Shown here one piece after another: positions 1-6,901 of a stretch of 14,873 nucleotides of DNA (its first letter is position 1; every line of letters starts with the position of its first letter). The notes below the pieces were generated by a model. The model was not told the origin of the DNA, searched no databases, and was given only the letters and a program-made list of their open reading frames with translations. The DNA comes from JAFMIT01 sp044341215 (GTDB taxonomy: Bacteria > Actinomycetota > Actinomycetes > S36-B12 > UBA5976), in the NCBI GenBank assembly GCA_044341215.1, contig JBIISC010000023.1:1-14873 (forward strand). Reading direction: 5' to 3'. A program made the translations under genes and the position numbers.

Positions 1-2954
1 AAACGTGCCTTACCTGCTTCATTGATAAGACGTTCGCCGTTTGCAGACTTACGAGTTGATTTCAGCAAACCAGTTACTTCAGATTCGCGTGCACCATCGA
101 ATACCGGTGTTGCAAGCTTCGAACCTGGTTCACCACTTCGGTGTTCTGCAGAAATGTCCTTCGCCCAATCCGGATTGTCGACGATATCCCAACCAGTTTT
201 TGCAACCCAACCAAAGTGAGTTTCCAAAATCTGACCGATGTTCATACGACTTGGTACACCAAGTGGATTCAAAACGATGTCGACTGCAGTTCCGTCTTCG
301 AGGAATGGCATATCTTCAACTGGCAAGATTTTTGCAATAACACCCTTGTTACCGTGGCGGCCAGCAAGTTTGTCTCCAGCAGTGATCTTGCGCTTTTGTG
401 CAATGTAAACACGAACAAGCTGATTTACCTGAGCTTGTAGTTCGTCGCCTTCGTTGCGATCAAAAACTTTTACGTCAATGACTACACCAGATTCACCGTG
501 TGGAACCTTCAGTGAAGTATCGCGAACTTCGCGAGCCTTTTCACCGAAGATTGCGCGCAGCAAACGTTCTTCTGGGGTTAGTTCTGATTCACCCTTTGGT
601 GTGATCTTTCCAACGAGGATGTCGCCAGGGCTAACTTCAGCTCCAACGAAGATGATTCCGCGTTCGTCAAGTTTTGCAAGGTTCGAATCACTAACGTTTG
701 GAAGGTCGCGAGTAATTTCTTCAACACCCAATTTAATTTCGCGTGCATCAACTTCGTATTCTTCAATGTGAATTGAAGTAAGTACGTCGTCTTGAACGAG
801 GCGTTGTGACAAAATGATCGCGTCTTCGTAGTTGTGGCCTTCCCAAGGCATGAATGCAACAAGCAAGTTGCGACCCAATGCCATTTCGCCAGCATTAGTT
901 GCCGGACCGTCAGCAATTACTTGACCATTTTCAACGCGTCCACCTAATTCAACAAGTGGATTTTGATTCACACATGTTCCTTGGTTTGAACGCTTGAATT
1001 TCGAAAGTGGGTAGTAAGAGTATGTTGAGTCATCATTCATAATCGTGATGTTGTCTGCAGTTACTTCCTGCACCACACCAGAGTTATTTGCGATAACTAC
1101 ATCGCTTGCGTCACGAGCAGCACGCTTTTCCATACCGGTTCCAACAAGTGGAGCTTCGGTACGAACTAGAGGAACTGCCTGACGTTGCATGTTTGCACCC
1201 ATGAGTGCGCGGTTTGCATCGTCATGCTCCAAGAATGGAATCATCGCGGTTGCAACCGAAACCATCTGCTTTGGAGAAACGTCCATGTAGTTAACGCGGC
1301 GTGGAGCAACGTAATCAACTTCGCCGCCACGGGTACGGACAAGAACGAGTTCTTCAGCAAATTCGCCCTTTGCATTCAAAGGTGTGTTTGCCTGTGCAAT
1401 AACAAAGTTTTCTTCGTCATCTGCAGTTAGGTAAGAAATTTCAGTTGTGATCTTGCCGTCAACAACTTTGCGGTATGGAGTTTGGATGAAACCAAATTCG
1501 TTAACGCTTGCGAAAGTTGCAAGTGAGCCAATCAAACCAATGTTTGGACCTTCAGGAGTTTCGATTGGGCACATACGTCCGTAGTGAGACGGGTTAACGT
1601 CACGAACTTCTGAACCTGCACGTTCACGTGAAAGACCGCCAGGTCCAAGCGCTGACAAACGGCGCTTGTGTGTTAGACCTGAAAGTGAGTTTGTTTGGTC
1701 CATGAACTGTGACAACTGTGAGGTCTGGAAGAACTCTTTGATTGATGCCACAAGTGGACGGATGTTGATCAACGTAGTTGGTGTGATCGCTTCAGCTTCT
1801 TGGGTTGTCATACGTTCGCGAACAACGCGTTCCATACGTAGCAAACCAGTACGAACCTGATTTTGAATCAATTCACCAACAGTGCGAAGACGGCGGTTAC
1901 CCAAGTGATCGATTTCGTCGGTTTCAACTTGAACATCACCAGCTGGAGAAGTCATCTGCTTTTGCTTTGCATGCAAACGAACTAGATATTCGATTGTGTA
2001 AGCAAGATCTTCAATAGTTAGAACTTGATCGGTCAATGTCCGATTAAGACCCAACTTCTTGTTGATTTTGTGACGTCCCACTTTTGCCAAGTCATAACGC
2101 TTTGGATTGAAGTAGAAGTTATCTAGAAGTTGACGGGCAGCTTCAAGTGTTGGTGGTTCACCTGGACGAAGCTTGCGGTAAATATCTAGCAAAGCTTGAT
2201 CTTGAGTCTGATTAGTATCTTTATCAAGAGATTCAAGCAAGATTGGGTAATCTTTGTAGCGGTCGCGAATTTGTTCTGCGCTAAGACCTAGTGCTTTAAG
2301 AATTACTGCGAATGGTTGCTTCTTCTTGCGGTCAACCTTCACCCAAACAGAATCTTTGTTGTCAACACCAAATTCCAACCATGCGCCACGGTTAGGAATG
2401 ATTTGAGCAATTAGCTCACCTTCTTCAGAACCAGTTTCTTTTTCGCGCTTGAAATAAACACCCGGTGAACGAACCAATTGTGAGACAACAACGCGCTCGG
2501 TACCGTTAATAATGAAAGTACCTTGTGGTGTCATGATTGGGAAATCACCCAAGAAGATTGTTTGCTTCTTGATTTCGTATGTCTTGTGGTTCATGAATTC
2601 AGCGTCAACATAAAGTGGACGTGAGAAAGTTTTGTCTTTTTCCTTGCACTCATCGATTGTGTACTTAGGATCTTCGAACTGCGGACTACCAAAAGTCAGC
2701 GACTTCTTTTCTTCGCTAGCTGGGTTGTCTTCGATTGGACTAATCTCACTGAAAATATCTTCGAGGCCAGAAACTTCCGGAACTACTCGTCCTTCAGATT
2801 TTGCAAGCGCAACGCGCTTTTGCCATTCTTCATTGCCAACAAGCCAATCAAATGATTCGCGTTGCAGTGCAAGAAGGTTTGGAACCTCTAAAGGTTCGGT
2901 GATTTTAGAAAATGAAATACGTTCTGAGTTCTTATCAGAGGGGCGCAAAGCCAC
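1..2954 (-). CDS. rpoB: RNA polymerase beta subunit (RpoB), 3' end outside the window
   Basis: Beta subunit of the core RNA polymerase, forming one side of the catalytic cleft. The minus-strand frame is open from a GTG at 2954 to the window edge, about 984 codons of roughly 1,150-1,170 expected. The GTG is preceded by AAGGA with 5 nt spacing, and the protein then reads RISFSKITEPLEVPNLL, the usual actinobacterial RpoB start. The rifampicin-binding region is at residues 408-437 (FFQTSQLSQFMDQTNSLSG, then HKRRLSALG), followed by GPGGLSRERAG and CPIETPEGPNIGLIGSL. The last residues visible (FDGARESEVTGLL, then ERLINEAGKAR) match the conserved region before the C-terminal clamp. The frame is the same at both ends, so I see no frameshift. 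The residues equivalent to E. coli D516, H526, R529 and S531 are wild type; N518 and P520 equivalents are Thr421 and Ser423. It has its own probable promoter after the rplL terminator. Confidence 0.98.
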   Translation of the reverse strand, partial: MALRPSDKNSERISFSKITEPLEVPNLLALQRESFDWLVGNEEWQKRVALAKSEGRVVPEVSGLEDIFSEISPIEDNPASEEKKSLTFGSPQFEDPKYTIDECKEKDKTFSRPLYVDAEFMNHKTYEIKKQTIFLGDFPIMTPQGTFIINGTERVVVSQLVRSPGVYFKREKETGSEEGELIAQIIPNRGAWLEFGVDNKDSVWVKVDRKKKQPFAVILKALGLSAEQIRDRYKDYPILLESLDKDTNQTQDQALLDIYRKLRPGEPPTLEAARQLLDNFYFNPKRYDLAKVGRHKINKKLGLNRTLTDQVLTIEDLAYTIEYLVRLHAKQKQMTSPAGDVQVETDEIDHLGNRRLRTVGELIQNQVRTGLLRMERVVRERMTTQEAEAITPTTLINIRPLVASIKEFFQTSQLSQFMDQTNSLSGLTHKRRLSALGPGGLSRERAGSEVRDVNPSHYGRMCPIETPEGPNIGLIGSLATFASVNEFGFIQTPYRKVVDGKITTEISYLTADDEENFVIAQANTPLNAKGEFAEELVLVRTRGGEVDYVAPRRVNYMDVSPKQMVSVATAMIPFLEHDDANRALMGANMQRQAVPLVRTEAPLVGTGMEKRAARDASDVVIANNSGVVQEVTADNITIMNDDSTYSYYPLSKFKRSNQGTCVNQNPLVELGGRVENGQVIADGPATNAGEMALGRNLLVAFMPWEGHNYEDAIILSQRLVQDDVLTSIHIEEYEVDAREIKLGVEEITRDLPNVSDSNLAKLDERGIIFVGAEVSPGDILVGKITPKGESELTPEERLLRAIFGEKAREVRDTSLKVPHGESGVVIDVKVFDRNEGDELQAQVNQLVRVYIAQKRKITAGDKLAGRHGNKGVIAKILPVEDMPFLEDGTAVDIVLNPLGVPSRMNIGQILETHFGWVAKTGWDIVDNPDWAKDISAEHRSGEPGSKLATPVFDGARESEVTGLLKSTRKSANGERLINEAGKAR

Positions 2955-3042
2955 TGTGATCCTTCCGCTGGGTGGGCGTTTTTTGCGCACGCAAAAACGA
3001 CCGTGTCAAACGGCAGTCAGATTTTGGGTAGCGCAACGCGGC

Positions 3043-3071
3043 ACTGTACCCGAACGGCACGCGCCTGTCTA
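3043..3071 (-). promoter_or_regulatory. probable rpoB promoter
   Basis: Minus strand TAGACA (3071-3066), 17-nt spacer, TACAGT (3048-3043). The -35 matches TTGACA at five of six bases and the -10 fits the actinobacterial TANNNT pattern. Transcription would start near 3036 and give an rpoB leader of about 80 nt that includes the hairpin at 2977-2999. This is read from the sequence only; no start-site data are available. Confidence 0.5.
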
Positions 3072-3192
3072 ACTCGAGAGGCTCATATTCGGCTCATCCC
3101 CACCCTCACCGGCGGACAGAAGTCACGGTTCGGAGTTGAGGTGGCCCTCATTTGCGCTCTCGCTAGGTGAAAACCCCTAGGAAGTGGGTGAA

Positions 3193-3220
3193 CTCTTACC
3201 CAAAAGGGCGGCTCGGTCAA
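3193..3220 (-). promoter_or_regulatory. possible second, distal rpoB promoter
   Basis: Minus strand TTGACC (3220-3215), 16-nt spacer, TAAGAG (3198-3193). The -35 is good and the -10 is weak because the final T is missing. It lies downstream of the rplL terminator, so it could drive rpoB as well, but it is the weaker of the two candidates. Confidence 0.25.
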
Positions 3221-3272
3221 GCACCCAAAGGTCACGGATTTATCTCTTTTTTTGAACCCGCGACTAGCGCAC

Positions 3273-3308
3273 AAAAAAGTGCCCCACTCGTTGAGAGCGG
3301 GGCACTTT
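3273..3308 (-). terminator. rho-independent terminator after rplL
   Basis: On the minus strand the arms AAAGTGCCCCGCTC and GAGTGGGGCACTTT pair over 14 bp around a 5-nt loop (TCAAC) and run into six T. The only non-Watson-Crick pair is G-U on the minus-strand RNA but would be A-C on the other strand, which fixes the direction. It starts 16 nt after the rplL stop codon and separates rplJL from rpoB. Confidence 0.9.
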
Positions 3309-3324
3309 AGGTTTGTAAAGCGAA

Positions 3325-3714
3325 TTACTTGATTGAGGCCTTTGCGCCTGCGGCTTCGAGGGCTGCCTTTGCTTTTTCGGCAACTTCCTTCTTAACCTTT
3401 TCAAGAACTGGCTTTGGTGCACCTTCAACTAGGTCCTTAGCTTCTTTCAAGCCAAGGCTGGTGAGGGTACGAACTTCCTTGATAACTGCAATCTTCTGAG
3501 CTCCGCCGTCTTCCAAGATGACATCAAATTCATCTTGATCAGCGCTTGCTGCTGCGTCTGCGCCGCCAGCTGCTCCGCCTGCTGCTGCAACTGCAACTGG
3601 TGCAGCTGCGGTTACGCCGAAGGTTTCTTCAAATTGCTTAACGAAATCGGTTAGTTCGATTAGTGAAAGTTCCTTGAACGCGTTCAAGAGTTCTTCAGTG
3701 CTGAGCTTCGCCAT
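3325..3714 (-). CDS. rplL: 50S ribosomal protein L7/L12
   Basis: Stalk protein of the large subunit; dimers bind L10 and recruit the translational GTPases (IF2, EF-Tu, EF-G, RF3). The length, 129 aa, is normal. Residues 1-32 form the dimerisation domain (MAKLSTEELLNAFKELSLIE), about 33-58 an Ala/Gly-rich hinge, and 60-129 the globular factor-binding domain (FDVILEDGGAQKIAVIKEVR, then GLKEAKDLVEGAPK). The ATG at 3714 is preceded by AAAGGA at about 9 nt. It follows rplJ by 45 nt, as is usual, and is followed at once by a strong terminator. Confidence 0.98.
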   Translation of the reverse strand: MAKLSTEELLNAFKELSLIELTDFVKQFEETFGVTAAAPVAVAAAGGAAGGADAAASADQDEFDVILEDGGAQKIAVIKEVRTLTSLGLKEAKDLVEGAPKPVLEKVKKEVAEKAKAALEAAGAKASIK

Positions 3715-3759
3715 GATGAGCGATCCTTTCTTTGAGCCGTAGTCCGGCCGGTTTGAGGC

Positions 3760-4419
3760 TTATGCCTCGGTGGTTTCTGCGGTTTCTTCTGCTGGTGCTT
3801 CTACTGGTTCAGCAGATTCAACTGCTTCAACCTCAACTTCGGCCGGAGCCGGTGCTGAAGCTTCTTCTGCTACAACTTCTTCTACTACTGCAGGTGCAGC
3901 TGCTTCGGTTGCAACTGGTTCAGATGGTTTTTCAGTTCCATCTTCGAGAGATGCACGAAGTGCATCAATTGTGCGAACTGCCTTGGACAAGGTGGCCATA
4001 AGTACGCCAGCAACCTTGGACAATAGAACTTCGCGAGTTTCGAGATCTGCAAGCTTCTTAACTTCGTCAGCTGTTACAACTTTGCCATCGAAGTAACCAC
4101 CCTTGATTACAAGAAGTGGAAATTCTTTTGCGAAATTCTTGAGTGCTTTAGCAACTGTAATTGCGTCACCCTTCACAAAAGCAATTGCGCTTGGGCCTTC
4201 AAGTAAATCGTCAAGACCTTCAACACCAGCACGCTTTGCAGCGATTTTGGTGAGAGTGTTCTTAACAACTGCGTATTCAGCGTCTGCAGCAATTGAGCGG
4301 CGCAGTTGCTTTAACTGTGCCACGGTCAAGCCGCGATACTCGGTGAGCAAAGCCGCATTAGATTCGCGAAAACCTGCTTCGAGGCCTGCGAGTGCTGCGG
4401 TTTTGTCGGTGTGCGCCAT
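3760..4419 (-). CDS. rplJ: 50S ribosomal protein L10 with an acidic C-terminal extension
   Basis: L10 anchors L7/L12 dimers to the ribosome and, in complex with L12, binds its own mRNA leader to repress synthesis. Residues 1-159 are a normal L10: start MAHTDKTAALAGLEAGF, the LLTEYRGLTVAQLKQLRR segment and VVKNTLTKIAAKRAG, ending in the helix that carries the L12 dimers (about 133-158). The length is 219 aa against the usual 165-180. The extra part, about residues 160-219, is almost only Ala, Glu, Pro, Val and Thr and is probably disordered. The ATG at 4419 has GGAAGGA upstream at a fair distance. Its leader contains a terminator hairpin, so it is probably controlled by attenuation. Confidence 0.97.
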   Translation of the reverse strand: MAHTDKTAALAGLEAGFRESNAALLTEYRGLTVAQLKQLRRSIAADAEYAVVKNTLTKIAAKRAGVEGLDDLLEGPSAIAFVKGDAITVAKALKNFAKEFPLLVIKGGYFDGKVVTADEVKKLADLETREVLLSKVAGVLMATLSKAVRTIDALRASLEDGTEKPSEPVATEAAAPAVVEEVVAEEASAPAPAEVEVEAVESAEPVEAPAEETAETTEA

Positions 4420-4616
4420 GGGCGTCCTTCCGGGTAAACGATGTACCGGCTAAGGACTCTTAAAACAAAATCCCCTGCGCAGAATGCGAGGGGATGGACT
4501 CCGAGGAGAACGTCTTCACACCTGCGCTGGATCTCTGCTTCGCAGAGCCTTAGTTGAATCGGGAGATTCAAATCCGGCGGTCTTCGGTGGGTGAACCATA
4601 AAGGTGCACCGCTTGG
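4420..4616 (-). promoter_or_regulatory. rplJ leader, probable L10-type autoregulatory RNA
   Basis: The untranslated stretch before rplJ is rich in pairing on the minus strand. In transcript order there are: a long-range GCGGT/ACCGC pair enclosing a GGTGCACC to CACCCACC segment; a 7-bp hairpin TTGAATC/GATTCAA with a 4-nt loop (4571-4554); a hairpin CTCTGC/GCAGAG (4547-4533); and an intrinsic terminator (4495-4462) whose T-run ends 42 nt before the rplJ ATG. GAAGAC occurs twice, at the foot of the first element and after the second hairpin. L10 leaders are an established family in which L10-L12 binding lowers rplJL expression, and position and layout fit it. The match to the family consensus is from memory and not from a covariance search. 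Confidence 0.6.
4462..4495 (-). terminator. attenuator terminator in the rplJ leader
   Basis: On the minus strand ATCCCCT pairs with AGGGGAT, and inside it CGCA pairs with TGCG around a TTC loop with one bulged C. TTTTGTTTT follows directly. It lies 42-75 nt upstream of the rplJ start inside the same transcript, so it should stop a share of transcripts before the coding region. The nearby second copy of GCGCAGG (4526-4520) could give an alternative fold. Confidence 0.75.
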
Positions 4617-4641
4617 TTATCAAATCGTCTGATTTGAAAGT

Positions 4642-4673
4642 GCTTTGGGCGCGAATCGCTTCGCGCCCAAAGC
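4642..4673 (-). terminator. perfect 14-bp hairpin after rplA
   Basis: GCTTTGGGCGCGAA and TTCGCGCCCAAAGC form a perfect 14-bp stem with a 4-nt loop, 11 nt after the rplA stop codon. No T-run follows on the minus strand (ACTTTC), so this may be a weak or partial terminator, or a 3'-end protecting or processing hairpin between rplKA and rplJL. A smaller inverted repeat, CAAATC/GATTTG, follows at 4621-4636. Confidence 0.65.
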
Positions 4674-4684
4674 AGGGCATTTGG

Positions 4685-5398
4685 TTAGCTAGGGTTTTCG
4701 TCAGCCAAGTTGCGAGTCAAAGCTGAATCGATCAAAACGCCAGGTCCCATAGTTGATGAGACGGCGATTTTCTTGATGTAGCGACCCTTTGAAGATGAAG
4801 GCTTCACACGAAGAACTTCTTCAAGCACTGCTGCGTAGTTTTCCGCTAGTTGGGTTTCGGAGAAAGATGCTTTTCCGATAATAATGTGCAAGTTGCTGTG
4901 CTTATCAACGCGGAATTCAATCTTTCCGCCTTTGATATCTGAAACAGCTTTCGCAACATCAGTTGTGACAGTTCCAGTCTTTGGGTTTGGCATTAAGCCA
5001 CGTGGACCCAAAACCTTTCCTAAACGACCGACCTTACCCATCATGTCTGGTGTGGCTACGACGGAATCGAAATCAGTCCAACCGCCAGCAACTTTTTCAA
5101 GCAATTCATCGCTGCCTACGTGATCAGCTCCTGCTGCACGTGCTGCTTCTGCTTGTTCGCCACCTGCAAAGACCAGAACCCGAGCGGTCTTACCGGTGCC
5201 GTGTGGCAAGTTAACGGTGCTTCGCACCGCTTGATCTGCTTTACGCGGATCAACACTGAGAACAACTGCAAGATCGACGGTTGCGTCAAACTTTTGTGTT
5301 GCACCTTGTTTTACCAAACGCAAAGCTGCGATTGGTGTGTGCATATCATCTCTATTAAAGAGTTCGGCGGCTGCGCGCCATTTCTTACTGCGTTTCAT
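4685..5398 (-). CDS. rplA: 50S ribosomal protein L1
   Basis: L1 forms the mobile stalk that helps release deacylated tRNA from the E site, and in many bacteria it represses its own operon. The protein is 237 aa, a normal length. It starts MKRSKKWRAAAELFNRDD, and the signature GRLGKVLGPRGLMPNPK is near the middle, followed by TGTVTTDVAKAVSDIKGGK. I place the start at the ATG at 5398 because AAGGAG lies 5 nt upstream and family alignments begin there. The same frame can be read from an ATG at 5431, but that adds 11 residues foreign to L1. It follows rplK by 81 nt. Confidence 0.98.
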   Translation of the reverse strand: MKRSKKWRAAAELFNRDDMHTPIAALRLVKQGATQKFDATVDLAVVLSVDPRKADQAVRSTVNLPHGTGKTARVLVFAGGEQAEAARAAGADHVGSDELLEKVAGGWTDFDSVVATPDMMGKVGRLGKVLGPRGLMPNPKTGTVTTDVAKAVSDIKGGKIEFRVDKHSNLHIIIGKASFSETQLAENYAAVLEEVLRVKPSSSKGRYIKKIAVSSTMGPGVLIDSALTRNLADENPS

Positions 5399-5451
5399 TC
5401 TGCTCCTTAATGCAGTTCGTGGTGCGAGCAACAGTTACTCTCCCACTGACA

Positions 5452-5480
5452 CATCAATTTGATGCGGGCGTATTTACGCC
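5452..5480. repeat. two adjacent inverted repeats between rplK and rplA
   Basis: CATCAA/TTGATG with a 1-nt loop (5452-5464) and GGCGT/ACGCC with a 4-nt loop (5467-5480) lie directly after the rplK stop codon. Neither is followed by a T-run. They could be a processing or RNA stability site, or part of the L1 target on this transcript; the sequence alone does not decide. Confidence 0.35.
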
Positions 5481-5911
5481 TATTCGCCGGTGGTGATACC
5501 CATCTGGCGTGCGGTACCTTCGATGATCTTCATTGCTGCATCAACATCGTTGGCGTTTAGGTCTGGCATTTTTTCTTCAGCAATTTTGCGAACCTGATCC
5601 TTGGTTAGTGATCCAACCTTGGTGGTCTGCGGAATTGATGAACCTTTTTCCAAACCAGCTGCCTTCAAAATCAAACGTGAAGCCGGTGGGGTCTTCAATT
5701 TGAAGTCAAAAGAGCGATCTTCATAAACGGTGATCTCAACTGGAATAACGTTTCCACGCTTGTCTTCTGTTGCAGCGTTGTACGCCTTGCAGAATTCCAT
5801 GATGTTGACACCGTGTTGTCCAAGCGCTGGGCCAACTGGTGGCGCAGGGTTGGCAGCACCGGCTTGAATCTGAAGTTTGATCAGACCGGTTACTTTCTTT
5901 TTCGGGGCCAT
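5480..5911 (-). CDS. rplK: 50S ribosomal protein L11
   Basis: L11 binds the GTPase-associated centre of 23S rRNA with L10-L12 and is needed for RelA activation; it is the thiostrepton site. The length, 143 aa, is normal. The N-terminal domain has the proline-rich QIQAGAANPAPPVGPALGQ followed by HGVNIMEFCKAYN, and the C-terminal rRNA-binding domain includes TTKVGSLTKDQVRKIAEEK and ends in GTARQMGITTGE. The start MAPKKKVTGLIKLQ is typical, and GAAGGA lies about 10 nt upstream of the ATG. It comes 59 nt after nusG in the same direction. Confidence 0.98.
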   Translation of the reverse strand: MAPKKKVTGLIKLQIQAGAANPAPPVGPALGQHGVNIMEFCKAYNAATEDKRGNVIPVEITVYEDRSFDFKLKTPPASRLILKAAGLEKGSSIPQTTKVGSLTKDQVRKIAEEKMPDLNANDVDAAMKIIEGTARQMGITTGE

Positions 5912-5970
5912 TGTTTCGGGTTCCTTCTTTTCTTTTTTTACTCAATCAAAAGTCTGACTGAGAACCTTTG

Positions 5971-6870
5971 TTAGTCGTTGCGCTGAACCTGGTTGAATGC
6001 CAATTCAACTTGGGTTTCGCGACCGAAGATTTCAACCAAGCCGATAACCTTTTGAGCATCGATGTTGATTTCAGAAATCGTTGTTTGTACGGATGTGAAT
6101 GGACCATCGATGATGGTTACGGAATCGCCAACTGCGAAATCCAAAACTTCGATCTTTGGTGCAAGTGAGCCAGGTTGTGAAGAAGATGATTTCTTTTCTG
6201 GCTTTGGTGCCAAAATGTTTGCAACTTCATCAATTGACAATGGAATCGGATGGTTGTTTGAACCAATGAAACCTGTAACACCTGGAGTGTGGCGAATAGT
6301 TCCCCATGCTTTATCGCCATGTGTTTCTTCACTATCAAGATTTGCGCGAACCAAAATGTAGCCTGGAAGCTTGTTACGCAACACTTTTCTAGGCTTTTGG
6401 TTTTTGATTTCAGTAACTTCTTCGTATGGAACTGCAACTTCAAAGATGAAGGCGTCCATATCCAAAGACTTAATACGGCTTTCAAGGTTTTCTTTAACAC
6501 GCTTTTCGTAACCAGCGTATGAATGGATAACAAACCAATCGCCAGACTTAATCATCAACGCATCTTTGAATTCCTGAATTGGATCAACTTCTTCTGGTTC
6601 TTCAGATGATTCAGTTTCGCTTGATTCAGCGGCTGAATCTTCTTCAGAAACTGCTTCTGCGGATACGGCAACTTCAGTTGCAACTTCTTCAGTCACTGCT
6701 TCTTCAGTCACTGCTTCTTCAGTCACTGCTTCTTCAGTCACTGCTTCTTCAACAGCCTCTGCTGGTGCACTGAATGGATCAGCAAATGACTCTTGAGCAG
6801 CTGGTGTGACAGCCGATTGCGTTTCATCAACAACTTCGTCGAAAAGATCGAGGTTTTGATTTTCAGACAC
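5971..6870 (-). CDS. nusG: transcription factor NusG with a long acidic N-terminal extension
   Basis: NusG binds RNA polymerase and links it to Rho or to the ribosome. I set the start at the GTG at 6870, where AGGAG stands 8 nt upstream (299 aa, MSENQNLDLFDEVV). An ATG 69 nt further out would overlap secE and has no such signal. Residues 1-110 are an acidic Ala/Glu/Val/Ser-rich extension, with a repeated 5-residue unit (EEAVT) at about 43-62 and a Ser/Glu-rich stretch after it. The NGN domain covers about 112-220 (GDWFVIHSYAGYEKRVKENL; RNKLPGYILVRANL; TPGVTGFIGS). A Lys/Ser linker follows, then the KOW domain at about 247-297 (AVGDSVTIIDGPF, then IFGRETQVELAFNQVQ). Actinobacterial NusG often has an acidic extension, but the tandem repeat is notable. 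It lies 31 nt after secE. Confidence 0.97.
   Translation of the reverse strand: MSENQNLDLFDEVVDETQSAVTPAAQESFADPFSAPAEAVEEAVTEEAVTEEAVTEEAVTEEVATEVAVSAEAVSEEDSAAESSETESSEEPEEVDPIQEFKDALMIKSGDWFVIHSYAGYEKRVKENLESRIKSLDMDAFIFEVAVPYEEVTEIKNQKPRKVLRNKLPGYILVRANLDSEETHGDKAWGTIRHTPGVTGFIGSNNHPIPLSIDEVANILAPKPEKKSSSSQPGSLAPKIEVLDFAVGDSVTIIDGPFTSVQTTISEINIDAQKVIGLVEIFGRETQVELAFNQVQRND
6684..6750. repeat. 15-bp tandem repeat inside nusG
   Basis: Four exact copies of CTTCTTCAGTCACTG (plus strand) at 6684, 6699, 6714 and 6729, then the first 7 bases of a fifth at 6744-6750. The unit is five codons, so gain or loss of copies keeps the reading frame and only changes the length of the NusG acidic extension by EEAVT steps. 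Exact identity at wobble positions points to recent duplication or slippage. Confidence 0.95.
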
Positions 6871-6901
6871 TTTAGTTACTCCTGTTTTTGATGTGTTGGC
6901 T

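Larger units (their letters stand above)
2955..3272 (-). promoter_or_regulatory. rplL-rpoB intergenic region and rpoB leader
   Basis: No gene is supported in this gap. It lies between the rplL terminator and rpoB and should carry the rpoB promoters. Besides the two promoter candidates listed separately, a near-perfect inverted repeat sits 23-45 nt upstream of the rpoB GTG (2977-2999: CGTTTTTTGCG, 2-nt loop, CGCAAAAACG with one T unpaired). No T-run follows it on the rpoB strand, so it is more likely a leader hairpin than a terminator. A consensus -35-like TTGACA (3009-3004, minus) stands just upstream of the hairpin but has no matching -10 at the right distance. A 5-bp inverted repeat CTAGG/CCTAG is at 3163-3180. 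Confidence 0.5.

Noticed and set aside
2632..3274. Open frames across the rpoB start and the rplL-rpoB gap, both strands
   Set aside because: The plus-strand one is antisense to the RpoB N-terminus and the minus-strand one covers promoter-like intergenic DNA; neither has a recognisable product or a ribosome site.
3732..4096. Open plus-strand frames opposite rplJ, with Ser/Thr/Ala or Leu/Gln repeats
   Set aside because: They are the antisense of the Ala/Glu-rich L10 tail; the low-complexity composition alone keeps them open. No ribosome site and no recognisable protein.
4326..4571. Minus-strand 81-aa frame over the rplJ leader as a leader peptide
   Set aside because: It reads through the terminator hairpin and into rplJ out of frame; the RNA structure explains this region better.
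6684..6750. CRISPR-like array
   Set aside because: The units are 15 bp and directly adjacent with no spacers, and lie in frame in nusG.
6579..6773. Leu/Gln-repeat frame opposite the nusG tandem repeat
   Set aside because: A direct shadow of the 15-bp repeat on the other strand; NusG explains the region.
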